A DNA stretch of 64,000 nt from JANJUB01 sp040081075 (lineage in GTDB: Bacteria; Armatimonadota; Fimbriimonadia; Fimbriimonadales; Fimbriimonadaceae), in the NCBI GenBank assembly GCA_040081075.1, contig JBEBHJ010000006.1, positions 1 to 64,000 of the forward strand, read 5' to 3'. The translations under genes were made by a program, and so were the position numbers. The notes below the pieces were generated by a model that was not told where the DNA came from, did not search any database, and saw only the letters and a program-made list of their open reading frames with translations. Shown piece by piece: positions 39,809 to 49,598 of this stretch (positions are counted from its first letter, which is position 1; each line of letters begins with the position of its first letter).

Positions 39809-42567
39809 CAGCTAACCGCCCGGCGATCGCGTGCGGTCAGCAGGTGCCCGTTTACTTCTGTCACGTCGGGGCGCCGAATCCGGCTCCGCTCACACTTTGG
39901 AAACTCACTCAACTTAAAGCAGAACCCTTCTTCACCTTCAATAAGTTCCACCCAGCTCATTTTGTAGAGGATTGCGAGTTCGTTCGGCTCGAACTCCCTT
40001 AGCGGCGCAAGCTGATCAGGCGTATTGGAAACACAGACGATCACGTCCTGCGAGTCTTTAACGTCGTTTTCCGCCTTCCAAGTTTCGAAAGCTGCGTAGC
40101 AATCGGCCCGCTCCGCAATCAGTGCGCTCACTTTTCGCTGCACGTTGTTTTCGGCGATCTCGTTGATCCGTTCACGACTGGGCGGGCTAATTAGTTCTAG
40201 ATGAACCGACTTTCGATGGTTATAGGCCGGGATTCTTCCGTAGATCTCTTCTGCCGTGTGCGGCAAGAGCGGAGCGATCAGCTTAGTTAGCTGGATTAGA
40301 ACTGTGTGGCATGCCCTCTGGCCCGAACGGCGACTCTCCCAATCCGCTCCATCGCAATACATGCGATCCTTGATCCCGTCTGCGTAAACCTTCGAGAGTT
40401 CCTTTGCGCAGAAGTTATGAACACTTTCAATCACCTTCCGATAATCGAAATCGAGATATGCGTCGGCGCAATCGGCTACCAATAACTCGGTTTGCTCAAT
40501 GATCCACTGGTCGAGATCGTTAACAATCGGCGCATCTGTTTGATCGAAATCATACAAGTTTTGGTGTAGAAACTTTAATGTATTGCGTACGGTTCGATAT
40601 TGCTCTCCGAACTGTTTCAACAGGGCGTCTCCACAGGGTACATCGTTAGCCCAGTCGACACTGGCAACCCAATAACGAAGCACGTCCGCCCCGTATTTGG
40701 AGCAAACTTCCATAGGGTCAATCACGTTGCCTAATCGCTTGGACATCTTCAGACCATTTGCGTCCATTACAAAGCCGTGGGTGACTACTTCTTTGTACGG
40801 TGCTTTCCCACAAGTGCCAACGCCGATAATCAACGAAGAGTTAAACCAGCCTCGATGCTGATCCGAACCCTCCAGATAGAGTTCAACCGGAAGTCCTTCT
40901 TTCCACTCTAGTTCAACGTTGCCCTCGTGGACGGCCAGCGAAGTCGAACCGCTGTCGAACCAAACATCGAGAACATCGGTTTCTTTGGAAAACTCCGTTT
41001 CTGCGGTGATGGGGTGCTTATAGCCTGCGGGCAAGATTTGGGCAGCATCTCGCTCAAACCACGCATCAGATCCTTCAGTTTCAACCAACTTGGCAACGCA
41101 TTCAATGGCAATTGGATCAAGCACGGGCTCGCGGCTTTCCTTGCCGTAAAAAATGGGGATTCCAACGCCCCAAGGACGCTGCCGAGAGATGCACCAGTCT
41201 GGTCGATTTTCGATCATAGAACTGATTCGCGTTCGGCCCGACTCGGGACGCCAAGTGACTTTGTCAATTTCAGACAAGGCAGTTTTTCGCAGATCGTTGT
41301 GATCGAGACTTACGAACCATTGCTCAGTGGCTCGGAAAATCACCGGTTTGCCATCTCGCTCCGAGTGCGGATACGAGTGGCTAAAGTCGTTTACACTCAA
41401 AAGGTGACCAAGCTCTTGAAGCCGATTCACAACAACTTCGTCGCAGTTCTTGTAGTAAATTTCTTCAAACTCCCCCGCTTCGCTGGTGAGAACTCCCCTC
41501 TCGTTGACGGGACATAGAATTGGCAACCCATATTTCATTCCCGTAAAGAAGTCATCGCGACCATGTCCGGGAGCGGTGTGTACGACACCAGTGCCATCCT
41601 CGGTTGTCACGTAATCCGCAAGAACGGCAATGCTATCCCGCCCAAATACCGGGTGGGCGAAGATCACTTCCTGCAGTTGCGCTCCCGACAAAGTTTGGAC
41701 CACTTCGGTGGATGTCCATTCGCAAGCTTTGGCAGTCTTCTCGATCAATCCTTCGTAAACGAGATAGTGGTCGTCGCCGACCTTTACAAGAGCATAGGCG
41801 AACTCGGGGTGAAATGCGCAGGCAAGATTGGCTGGGATCGTCCAGGGCGTCGTGGTCCAGATCACGGTGAACACATTCGTTGCGCCACGGAACACGCCAT
41901 TCGGGTCTGATTTTAGAGGGAAACGAACGTAGATGGCCTTAGAAACGTGATCTTGGTAAACAATTTCAGTGTCCGCTAAAGCGGTCTGTTGGGTGGGAGA
42001 CCATAACGTTGGCCTTAGCCCCTTGTACACGTAACCGCCTTCAACGAGGCGCTTAAAGACACGTACAATTTCGGCTTCGAATTTGAAGTCCATCGTTGTG
42101 TATGGCTTTTCCCACAACCCAAAAATGCCGAGGCGTTGAAACTGTTCGCTTTGCAACTTGATGTACTTTGCCGCGTGCTCCCGACAAGCTCTCCTGAGCG
42201 TGACAACATCGGGTGTTTCCTTCCGGTCGGCAAAGGCCTTGGCCACCGCTTGCTCAATAGGTAGACCATGATTATCAAATCCAGGAACGTAAGGGGCTCG
42301 GAATCCAAGCGCGTTGCGCGACTTCACAACGAAGTCTTTTATGATTTTTTGGAAGGCGGTGCCAATGTGGATAGGGCTGTTGGTGTAGGGGGGGCCATCG
42401 TGCAACAGATAGCGCGGGGCGCCTTCTCGCTCTTCTTGGCACAAGTGGTAAATCTGAATTTCAGCCCATTTCGCCTGAATTTCAGGCTCACGCGTGGGCA
42501 AATCCGCCTTCATGGGAAGTGCGAAATCTGGGTCCTTGGGCAAATTAAGGGTTTGCTTGAAATCCAT
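39805..42567 (-). CDS. ileS: Isoleucyl-tRNA synthetase
   Basis: 920 residues, class I. HIGH-type motif 'NSPIHIGTAF' (about residue 65), the editing domain (CP1, including 'WTTTPWTIPANLACAFHP' and 'VHTAPGHGRDDF'), 'SDQHRGWFNSSL', KMSKS-type 'LKMSKRLGNVIDP' and the anticodon-binding helices are all present. At the C-terminus, where bacterial enzymes have a zinc site of four cysteines (CxxC...CxxC), this one reads KCERSRIRRPD...TARDRRAV: one Cys remains and the other three positions are replaced. lspA follows with a 4-base overlap. Length is near the bacterial norm. Confidence 0.96.
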   Translation of the reverse strand: MDFKQTLNLPKDPDFALPMKADLPTREPEIQAKWAEIQIYHLCQEEREGAPRYLLHDGPPYTNSPIHIGTAFQKIIKDFVVKSRNALGFRAPYVPGFDNHGLPIEQAVAKAFADRKETPDVVTLRRACREHAAKYIKLQSEQFQRLGIFGLWEKPYTTMDFKFEAEIVRVFKRLVEGGYVYKGLRPTLWSPTQQTALADTEIVYQDHVSKAIYVRFPLKSDPNGVFRGATNVFTVIWTTTPWTIPANLACAFHPEFAYALVKVGDDHYLVYEGLIEKTAKACEWTSTEVVQTLSGAQLQEVIFAHPVFGRDSIAVLADYVTTEDGTGVVHTAPGHGRDDFFTGMKYGLPILCPVNERGVLTSEAGEFEEIYYKNCDEVVVNRLQELGHLLSVNDFSHSYPHSERDGKPVIFRATEQWFVSLDHNDLRKTALSEIDKVTWRPESGRTRISSMIENRPDWCISRQRPWGVGIPIFYGKESREPVLDPIAIECVAKLVETEGSDAWFERDAAQILPAGYKHPITAETEFSKETDVLDVWFDSGSTSLAVHEGNVELEWKEGLPVELYLEGSDQHRGWFNSSLIIGVGTCGKAPYKEVVTHGFVMDANGLKMSKRLGNVIDPMEVCSKYGADVLRYWVASVDWANDVPCGDALLKQFGEQYRTVRNTLKFLHQNLYDFDQTDAPIVNDLDQWIIEQTELLVADCADAYLDFDYRKVIESVHNFCAKELSKVYADGIKDRMYCDGADWESRRSGQRACHTVLIQLTKLIAPLLPHTAEEIYGRIPAYNHRKSVHLELISPPSRERINEIAENNVQRKVSALIAERADCYAAFETWKAENDVKDSQDVIVCVSNTPDQLAPLREFEPNELAILYKMSWVELIEGEEGFCFKLSEFPKCERSRIRRPDVTEVNGHLLTARDRRAVSW

Positions 42568-42627
42568 AGGGGGCCTCGGGCCAACCGGCCCAGCTTCCCA
42601 ATTTTACCGCTTTAGGTTCAAACCGGA

Positions 42628-43461
42628 CTAGGACTTGTTTAGGTCAACTCGCGAAGCGATGATTCTTCCGCTCTTATCGCGTTTATAAGTGACCCGGGCT
42701 CCCAGTCCGACCGCGAGGGCCGATGCACTTGCATTTGATCCATCCAAAGAAAACTTGGTGGACGAATTGTAGGTGATGTGCAGCACGCGATCCGCTTGAA
42801 CGTCAAACATTGAAATCTCTCCATGGACGGCCGTTACAGTGCCGGTGAGGACTCCCTCCGGTTCAATTGGGTCCATCTTCTTTGTCTTTTGCTTGCCGGT
42901 AGTCGTTGCCGTTTCCTTTTTGGCGATCACGATGGCTTGGTTTGATATCACGTCAGCGAAGGTGTCAAGAGTCGGCAAGGTTCGGCCTTTGATGTAGACA
43001 ACCATATCAGCCCGAAGATCCGCGAGGGTTCCGGGCTTGCCGCCAATTAGCACGTCCGACTTCTCGGTGGCGCGATAGCTATGAGAACCACCAATATCTA
43101 GTTTGATCGTTACGAACTTTGAGTCAATCTTCGTGATTTGACCTTTTTGTGGCTTCTTTCTTATATCGTCCAACCACTGCCAGGTCGCCTTATCGGCCAT
43201 TTCGCGTAGCTGGGGCGGGTCAGCATCTGTTTTGATACGGCAAACGACCGTGTCTCCTGCTTTGAAGCCATCTCGCTTGGCCGCTTCCTTATTGCGATAG
43301 AAGCGGGTTTGGTAGTTATCTTCAACTGCGAGAGGCTGCGTACCCACTTGAAGTACATAACCGCCCTCAGAAGACGAAATGATCTTAGCATCGGTGATAA
43401 GGGTTTCCGCTGATCCAATAAGTACCAACGAAGCAAAAAGGTATACGAATAGCGCGCGCAT
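42628..43461 (-). CDS. Secreted hypothetical protein with repeated OB-like (DUF5666-like) domains
   Basis: 277 residues from ATG at 43461, giving a clear signal peptide (MRALFVYLFASLVLIGSAE); the frame runs open to 43509 without support. Three similar segments are seen: 'KIISSSEGGYVLQVGTQPLAVED', 'GQITKIDSKFVTIKLDIGGSHSYRAT' and 'GTVTAVHGEISMFDVQADRVLHIT', each ending in a 'T-x-h-x-V-[KV]-[VY]...' strand and resembling small beta-barrel DUF5666-like modules. No catalytic signature is visible. It is divergent from the DUF1080 gene. Confidence 0.65.
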   Translation of the reverse strand: MRALFVYLFASLVLIGSAETLITDAKIISSSEGGYVLQVGTQPLAVEDNYQTRFYRNKEAAKRDGFKAGDTVVCRIKTDADPPQLREMADKATWQWLDDIRKKPQKGQITKIDSKFVTIKLDIGGSHSYRATEKSDVLIGGKPGTLADLRADMVVYIKGRTLPTLDTFADVISNQAIVIAKKETATTTGKQKTKKMDPIEPEGVLTGTVTAVHGEISMFDVQADRVLHITYNSSTKFSLDGSNASASALAVGLGARVTYKRDKSGRIIASRVDLNKS

Positions 43462-43526
43462 AGTTCTTGGTCCACTTTCAAATTGGCATATCCCACAAAT
43501 CTTTGTCAATGGGGTTGAATTAGCTT

Positions 43527-44723
43527 GTGATTACCGCTTGCTCGCTCGCCCTGGCCCTTGCGCCCCAATGGATGCCCCTGTTTGACGGCAAATCGCTTGC
43601 AGGGTGGACGCAATTGAATGGCACCGCATCTTACCAAGTTGAAAGAGGCGAAATCGTGGGCCGAACTGTAAAAGGGTCGCCCAATAGCTTTTTGTGCACC
43701 GACAAGGTGTATGGTGACTTTGAACTTGAACTGGAAGTCAAAGTGGACCAGGCCCTGAACTCGGGTGTGCAGTTTCGATCTATCAGCGTTCCCGGCTATC
43801 AGGATGGCCGAGTTCACGGATATCAGGCCGAGATTGATCCATCAGATCGTGGATGGTCGGGCGGGGTTTACGATGAAGGCCGCCGTGGATGGCTCCAGGA
43901 TTTATCCAAAAACCCCAAGGGCCAAAAAGCGTTTAAGAATGGCAAGTGGAACAAGTATCGCATCGTGGCCAAAGGTGACCATCTTCAAGTTTGGGTGAAC
44001 GGCGTGCCTGCCGCCGACACCCACGATGATCTCACGATGTATGGCTTTATCGGGCTCCAAGTGCATGCTCATGAAGAGGACGGCCTCGAAGTGAGATGGA
44101 AGAACATTCGCATAAAGGATTTTGGAATCCCCACCGCTCAGCCTCCCAAATCCGGGCGATGGTTACTGCACAGCGAAAAGGACATGGCCAACTGGATGCT
44201 CGCCAAGGACTCCACTCCTTGCCCCTGGAAATGGGATGGTGGCGGACTGATGTCTGGCGGAGGCGACATCTGCACTCGCGTGCCTGTTGGCGATAGTCGC
44301 GTTCATGTGGAATTTATGACTGATGATAACGGACGTGAGGGTCAAGGCAACGGGAACTCTGGAGTCTATTTTATGGAAAGTTACGAGGTTCAGGTGCTTA
44401 ACTCGTCGCCACGGGGCCCGCTCGACAACGAGTGCGGCGCCATTTACAGCATAAAGGCGCCTGACTACGCGATGGCCTACAAAGCGGGCGTTTGGCAAGC
44501 CTACGATGTGGTATTCACTGCACCAAAATACGACGGCGATAAGAAGTTGACAAACGCCAAACTAACGGTCTATCATAACGGCAACCGAGTTCACAAAGAT
44601 GTGGAAGTTCCGAGAGCTACCGCGGCCGGCCGGGATGAGGCGCGTGGTTTAAGACCACTTCGCTTGCAAGATCACGGAAACAAAGTTCGTTATCGAAACA
44701 TCTGGGTTGAAGAGTTAAAATAG
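43527..44723 (+). CDS. Secreted protein with two DUF1080 (3-keto-disaccharide hydrolase) domains
   Basis: 398 residues from GTG. Copy 1 (about 15-195): 'LFDGKSLAGWTQLNG', 'DFELELEVKV...NSGVQFRS', 'GYQAEID', 'WNKYRIVAKGDHLQVWVNGV' and 'GFIGLQVHAHEEDGLEVRWKNIRIKD'. Copy 2 (about 210-398) repeats the plan: 'GDICTRVPVGDSRVHVEF', 'GNGNSGVYFMESYEVQVLNS', 'AYDVVFTAPKYDGDK' and 'PLRLQDHGNKVRYRNIWVEEL'. DUF1080 proteins are laminin-G-like sandwiches; some cleave 3-keto-sugars. The short N-terminus (ITACSLALALAPQ) is a likely signal. The gene before the rhamnosidase suggests sugar breakdown. Confidence 0.85.
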   Translation: MITACSLALALAPQWMPLFDGKSLAGWTQLNGTASYQVERGEIVGRTVKGSPNSFLCTDKVYGDFELELEVKVDQALNSGVQFRSISVPGYQDGRVHGYQAEIDPSDRGWSGGVYDEGRRGWLQDLSKNPKGQKAFKNGKWNKYRIVAKGDHLQVWVNGVPAADTHDDLTMYGFIGLQVHAHEEDGLEVRWKNIRIKDFGIPTAQPPKSGRWLLHSEKDMANWMLAKDSTPCPWKWDGGGLMSGGGDICTRVPVGDSRVHVEFMTDDNGREGQGNGNSGVYFMESYEVQVLNSSPRGPLDNECGAIYSIKAPDYAMAYKAGVWQAYDVVFTAPKYDGDKKLTNAKLTVYHNGNRVHKDVEVPRATAAGRDEARGLRPLRLQDHGNKVRYRNIWVEELK

Positions 44724-44770
44724 ATATTAGAGCAAGATCGCTCTTTTGTAGTCCATTTGACCAAATTACC

Positions 44771-47700
44771 TTAGCTGGCGTTCACCGAAAACCGGTAAGT
44801 TCCCGATTTGAGTAGGGTTGACTTCTCATATTGATTCTGGCCGTCCGAAGCGCCAGTGCCAGGAAACTTGACGTGCGCCATCGCATTAGCCGGAATAGTC
44901 ACGTCCCAAACCAGGCCCTTACTTGTGCGTTTCCACTTGCTTACGATTCGACCGACCGGCGAATCGTAAGTGCCTCCCCCGTGAGTCAGGCGGTCATCCA
45001 AAACCGGGGCCAAAACAAATTCATTCCAACCCGGTTTTAGGGGCCGGATTCCAATGATGTTTTCGAACATCCATTGGCCGACCGATCCCAAAGCCCAGTG
45101 GTTAAATGAGTTCATGCCCGGGTCTTGGAATCCGCGGCCTTTGACAAATCCATCCCAGCGCTCCCAGATGGTGGTCGCGCCTTGCTCAATCGTATAGCCC
45201 CAGCTGGGAAATGACTTGTTGAGGAGCAGGGTGTAGGCCAGTTTGGCTCCTGCGGGGCCGGAGCGGCTGAGAACTTCCATGGTGCGGTGAGTCGAATGAA
45301 ACCCAGTTGTGATGTGCGTGTTCGTTCGATCAATGGCGGCGATCAGGTTTTGGAATGCCGCTGGTTGATCTTTTGCTGAAAGGATTCCCAGGGAGAGCGC
45401 CAATCCATATCCTGCCTGGGTATCTCCCTTGATCTTTCCATCTTTGATAAACTCGGCCGCGAAGGCATCCGATATTGATTGCGCAAGCTTGTCCCAGCGA
45501 GTTGAGTCAGCGCCAATTGCCTTAGCCATATCGCGGGCGGCCGTGGCGGATTGGAACCACATCAGCGTGGCAAAAACCTCCTTCGGGCATTCGCCGCCTG
45601 TTCGGGGCCACCCATCGCGAACAACGGTATCCCCGTTGAGCCAATCGCCGTAGTCATTGCCGCGGTTATTGATCCAGAGGTGGTTGGGGTTGTTCGATTC
45701 AACCCACGCCAGATACCGCTCGATCGCAGGAAAATGCTGTTCAACCACACGCTTATCTGCCGTGTGATTCCAGTAATCCAGCGCGAATCCAACGGCAGCA
45801 TCGCCCCATCCGGGCACACCTGTAAAGCGATCGTTCTTTCCGTACGGGTGAGGCGCAAAGTCTGGGAATCGGCCGTTGTCTGCTTGGGAATCTCGTAGAT
45901 CTGTGAGCCACTTTGGTGCGAACGCCGACAGGTCCATCACACGAAAAGCCGTTTGACCAAAGCTTAAGATGTCGCCGGTCCACCCGAGCCGCTCGTCACG
46001 CTGAGGGCAATCGGTTGGAACTGACATCAGGTTCGCTCGCTGAGTCCAAACAATGTTTTGCCAAAGCCGATTGACCATCGGGTCAGAGCACTCAAAGGTC
46101 GTGGTTTCGGGCGAAGATGAGTGAAACACACGTCCCAGAAAATTGGGCATCGAGCACCCTGGTGCCGTCACTTCAACGTAGCGGAATCCATGGTAAGTGA
46201 ATGTGGGCTCGTATTCTGTGGGCTTTCCATCAAGCGTTAAGCGATCAATTTGAGGTGCGCCGCGGAGGTTCGTGGTGTATAGTGTTCCGTCTTCGTTTAA
46301 GAATTCGCCGTGGCGGAGAACGACTTGGGTTCCTTCAGGCCCGTTGATCCCCAGTTTGACGTGCCCCACCATGTTTTGGCCAAAATCTGCGATCCACTTA
46401 CCAGGGCTCAGCTCCTTTACAGATTTAGGTTTCAGTTCGATAGAAACCCGAATTGGCTCGTTGGTCTGAGGAACAATCTTCAAAGTCGCCGGAGGGTTGA
46501 ACGTGGCCGCTCTTTCACCGCCCGCTACTTTCCGCCGTGCATCGTATATTTCGCCGTCTAAGAGGTCGCTGGATTGAATGGGGCCGTCTGAGGCGGTCCA
46601 GGTTTCATCAGTGCGATGAAATTCGACTGACCCATCGGCAAGTTCTAACCGAAGTTCGCCGGAGAAGAGAGCCTGCCTGCCATATACACCCCGTGGAAAT
46701 CCTCTTGGATCGAGAGCCTGAGCCATTCCCAACCTTCCGGCGTACCAGCCGTCACCAAGGACAACGGAGATGTCGTTTTCCCCTTCTTTCAGCATTTTCG
46801 TGACATCGAACGCCTGATATTGAACCCGCGAGAAGTAGTCCGTCCATTCAGGTGCTAGAACATTCGAGCCGACTCTCTTGCCGTTGATCGAGGCTTGAAA
46901 TGCGCCAAGGGCCGAGCCGTAAAAAAGAGCCCGCTTCACCTGTCTGGGTGACACGAACTTTTTGTCAAGATAAACCGCAGGTAAAGAATCCATGCCTTTC
47001 ATCCCGTGCGATTCAGTGTCGCCGTTTGTGAGATTCTTAGTGCTCCATTCGCGATTTTCCAGTGAATCGGATGCGCGCACGACCTTGCCGTTGGAGATCA
47101 CTTCTGATCCTTTCAAAACCTGAATTTCGGCGAAGGCGAGGCCAAAATCATCGCGCCGTTCGCGGAGTTTCGAGCAGTGGAGGCGTAATACTTGTCCCTG
47201 TAGACCCGACAGCGAAATGACCTCCGGTTGGGTTGGCCGTTGTATGTCGTTCGCCGTTTCAAAGACCGTTTTTCCGTCCAACTCAAGCCTAAATCGAACG
47301 GGAAACATGAAGCCCGCTGTCTCCGGGAGCCAATCAAATGGCTTCGCCGGGAAAAGAACGACCTTATCGAAACTTTGAGAAGAACCGAGGTCAATCTCGA
47401 CCCATTTTTGGTCGGTGGCGTTCTTTGTGAGTTGTGAATGGAATCCGTTGTGAGGCCTAACTGGTGGTTCAATCTTCCTGTTCTTAGAGATCCACTTGGG
47501 CTTCCATGCTGATAACTGGGTTGTGAAAGACTCCCATCCGCTCCATTCGCCGGGTTGGTTCGTTTGATCCCAAAGCCGAACTCGCCACTCATATCGAGTT
47601 TCCGGGGTCAAATCTGGTGCGATAACGAAGTTCTCAGAACTCTTCTTCTTGCCCGAGGTCCAAAACTCCTTACCGTTGGCTCGTAGCGTGACTTCGAACG

Positions 47701-47875
47701 CGGTCTGCAACACGGCATGCCCAGTTCCCGTCATCCACCAAGAAAGGCGGGGTTGTTGGCAAACAACGGCCAAAGGTTGTTCGAGATAGTTGCATCGCAA
47801 ATGGTTGGGTTTCATGGTCAAAATACTGCCAAATAAGAGAGCGGCGAACACGTTCGTCAAACTACCCCAAAACAC
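44771..47875 (-). CDS. Alpha-L-rhamnosidase (GH78)
   Basis: 1034 residues with a GTG start and signal-like N-terminus (FAALLFGSILT). Domain order is that of bacterial GH78 enzymes: Fn3-like N-domain ('FEVTLRANGKEFWTSGKK'), beta-sandwiches ('VKRALFYGSALGAFQASINGKRVG', 'FGQNMVGHVKLGINGPEGTQVVLRHGE'), then the (alpha/alpha)6 domain with the hallmark 'VPTDCPQRDERLGWTGDI' holding the catalytic Asp/Glu, 'VPGWGDAAVGFALDYW', 'SFPSWGYTIEQGATTIWERWDG' and 'MNSFNHWALGSVGQWMFE', and a C-terminal sandwich. It removes terminal alpha-L-rhamnose from plant or bacterial glycans. It is convergent with the DUF1080 gene. Confidence 0.93.
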   Translation of the reverse strand: MFWGSLTNVFAALLFGSILTMKPNHLRCNYLEQPLAVVCQQPRLSWWMTGTGHAVLQTAFEVTLRANGKEFWTSGKKKSSENFVIAPDLTPETRYEWRVRLWDQTNQPGEWSGWESFTTQLSAWKPKWISKNRKIEPPVRPHNGFHSQLTKNATDQKWVEIDLGSSQSFDKVVLFPAKPFDWLPETAGFMFPVRFRLELDGKTVFETANDIQRPTQPEVISLSGLQGQVLRLHCSKLRERRDDFGLAFAEIQVLKGSEVISNGKVVRASDSLENREWSTKNLTNGDTESHGMKGMDSLPAVYLDKKFVSPRQVKRALFYGSALGAFQASINGKRVGSNVLAPEWTDYFSRVQYQAFDVTKMLKEGENDISVVLGDGWYAGRLGMAQALDPRGFPRGVYGRQALFSGELRLELADGSVEFHRTDETWTASDGPIQSSDLLDGEIYDARRKVAGGERAATFNPPATLKIVPQTNEPIRVSIELKPKSVKELSPGKWIADFGQNMVGHVKLGINGPEGTQVVLRHGEFLNEDGTLYTTNLRGAPQIDRLTLDGKPTEYEPTFTYHGFRYVEVTAPGCSMPNFLGRVFHSSSPETTTFECSDPMVNRLWQNIVWTQRANLMSVPTDCPQRDERLGWTGDILSFGQTAFRVMDLSAFAPKWLTDLRDSQADNGRFPDFAPHPYGKNDRFTGVPGWGDAAVGFALDYWNHTADKRVVEQHFPAIERYLAWVESNNPNHLWINNRGNDYGDWLNGDTVVRDGWPRTGGECPKEVFATLMWFQSATAARDMAKAIGADSTRWDKLAQSISDAFAAEFIKDGKIKGDTQAGYGLALSLGILSAKDQPAAFQNLIAAIDRTNTHITTGFHSTHRTMEVLSRSGPAGAKLAYTLLLNKSFPSWGYTIEQGATTIWERWDGFVKGRGFQDPGMNSFNHWALGSVGQWMFENIIGIRPLKPGWNEFVLAPVLDDRLTHGGGTYDSPVGRIVSKWKRTSKGLVWDVTIPANAMAHVKFPGTGASDGQNQYEKSTLLKSGTYRFSVNAS

Positions 47876-47939
47876 TATTCAGCTATCGTTCAGATTCCAT
47901 CTAGTGGAGAGATAGCTCCATCGTTCACATTCACTGTGC

Positions 47940-49598
47940 ATGGCGGACGGTCTACACTTGAAGGAAATGAGACCTGACGCAGTCTTACATGAAGCTCACG
48001 TTGCAACACGCATGCTCTCGGATGACCAACTAAGTGCGATCATGCGGGCGATGCTCACCGTGTCCGATCTGGGGTTCCTGATCACAGACCTTGAGCACGT
48101 TGCTCTTGCTTGCAACTCGAAGTTTGGGATTTTTTTTGGGGTAGACCCTCACCGCGTGCCTACCATGGAGGTTGAAGAACTTAGGGAAGTAGTCTATCCG
48201 CGCCTCGTTGATCCAGCCGCTTGGACACACCAACTAGACGATGTTTATGAGCGTCCCAACGACCGCCACCAAGACTTGTTGATTCTCGAGAACCCGTTCA
48301 TCGTGCTTAAGCGCGTAACGGCTCCGGTTTTGGGCGAAGATGGTGTGGCCATTGGCCGAATATGGGCGTTTGAGGATGTAACCGAACTACAAAATCGACT
48401 TCGTCGACAGGATGCGATATACGAAGTCAGCACCTTCAACGATCCTGAACCGGCGAAAGTTTGCGAAATGATCGTGCGGCGTGTTGCCGAGTTTTACGAT
48501 TCGATGGCGCTCCTTTCAATCTGCGATGGGGATCGCCTGGTTTTCCGTTCGGTCGCAGGTGCACCGGAATGGCTCGGATCTATCTCCGAAAACACCCTCA
48601 CCGATTCATACTGCCAATTTGCCCTGAGAGATTTGAAGTCGATTCTCATCCAAGACAGCGCACTTCATCCCGGAGCGAGCAATGTTTTGCCCGCGCAAGC
48701 GGGGCTCTGTCGCTACCTAGGCGCCCCAATCATCGATGCAAAACGTCGTGCGATCGGGACGGTTTGCATCTTGGATAACAAGCGCGATGAGCCCTTGGGG
48801 CCAGCGGATCGCGAGTTTTTGGATGTCTTGGCAAACCGGTTGGCCGTCGAGCTGGAACGGGAAGCAATGATTGAGGAGCGATCCAAAATTGTCACACGAC
48901 AACTGGCCGAGACGACTTCCGAGCTCAGCGAAGCTCGGGAAAACCTCATTCAAGCAGAAAAGCTTTCTGTTGCGGGAACGCTAGCGGCAACGATCGCCCA
49001 TGACATAAAGAACATCCTCGCTTCGTTCAGGCTGATTGTTGATCAACGTCAACTTACTGATGCGGAGAAACTTGTCCAGGTTCGCACTCAGGCCGATCGA
49101 TTTGCAATCTTGTCCCACCGACTCCTGTCCTATGTCAAACCCAAGTCGCTTTCTCGCGAGCGTGTGGACTTGGTGGAGATCATTCGTACCGCCTGTGCGC
49201 TCTTGCAATCGCAAGCAGATATAAGTGGCGTCAAAGTTTCACTCCAGTTACCCGAGACCCTTTTCATAACAGGGGATTCCCATCGCATCGAGCATTTTCT
49301 CGTGAACCTGATGCTGAACTCAATTCAAGCCATGACAAAGGGCGGAACCCTGGCAATTTCGCTAGAATCGGAAAAAGTGAAAATTCTTCGGATCAAAGAT
49401 ACGGGAGGCGGCATTTCGGTTGATATGCAATCGCGCATGTTTGAGCCCTTCTCGTCATCTCGGAAGGATGGGTTCGGCTTGGGGCTGTTTAGTTGCATGC
49501 AGATTGCTCGTGAGCATGGATGGAGTTTGGAAGTGGAGAGCACTGTAGGTGTAGGTACCGAGTTTTTGGTGGGTTTCGGGGACGACCGTGAACGATAG
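47940..49598 (+). CDS. PAS-GAF sensor histidine kinase
   Basis: 552 residues without membrane segments. Residues about 35-150 look like a PAS domain ('GFLITDLEHVALACNSKFGIFFGVDP'), and 165-300 like GAF ('YLGAPIIDAKRRAIGTVCILDNKRDEPL'). After a coiled linker comes the HisKA box with the phospho-acceptor in 'AATIAHDIKNILASF' (His354) and a HATPase domain ('NLMLNSIQAM', 'IKDTGGGI', 'EPFSSSRKDGFGLGLF'). It is a cytosolic sensor. It overlaps the response-regulator gene by 11 bases, so the two form a pair. Confidence 0.9.
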   Translation: MADGLHLKEMRPDAVLHEAHVATRMLSDDQLSAIMRAMLTVSDLGFLITDLEHVALACNSKFGIFFGVDPHRVPTMEVEELREVVYPRLVDPAAWTHQLDDVYERPNDRHQDLLILENPFIVLKRVTAPVLGEDGVAIGRIWAFEDVTELQNRLRRQDAIYEVSTFNDPEPAKVCEMIVRRVAEFYDSMALLSICDGDRLVFRSVAGAPEWLGSISENTLTDSYCQFALRDLKSILIQDSALHPGASNVLPAQAGLCRYLGAPIIDAKRRAIGTVCILDNKRDEPLGPADREFLDVLANRLAVELEREAMIEERSKIVTRQLAETTSELSEARENLIQAEKLSVAGTLAATIAHDIKNILASFRLIVDQRQLTDAEKLVQVRTQADRFAILSHRLLSYVKPKSLSRERVDLVEIIRTACALLQSQADISGVKVSLQLPETLFITGDSHRIEHFLVNLMLNSIQAMTKGGTLAISLESEKVKILRIKDTGGGISVDMQSRMFEPFSSSRKDGFGLGLFSCMQIAREHGWSLEVESTVGVGTEFLVGFGDDRER

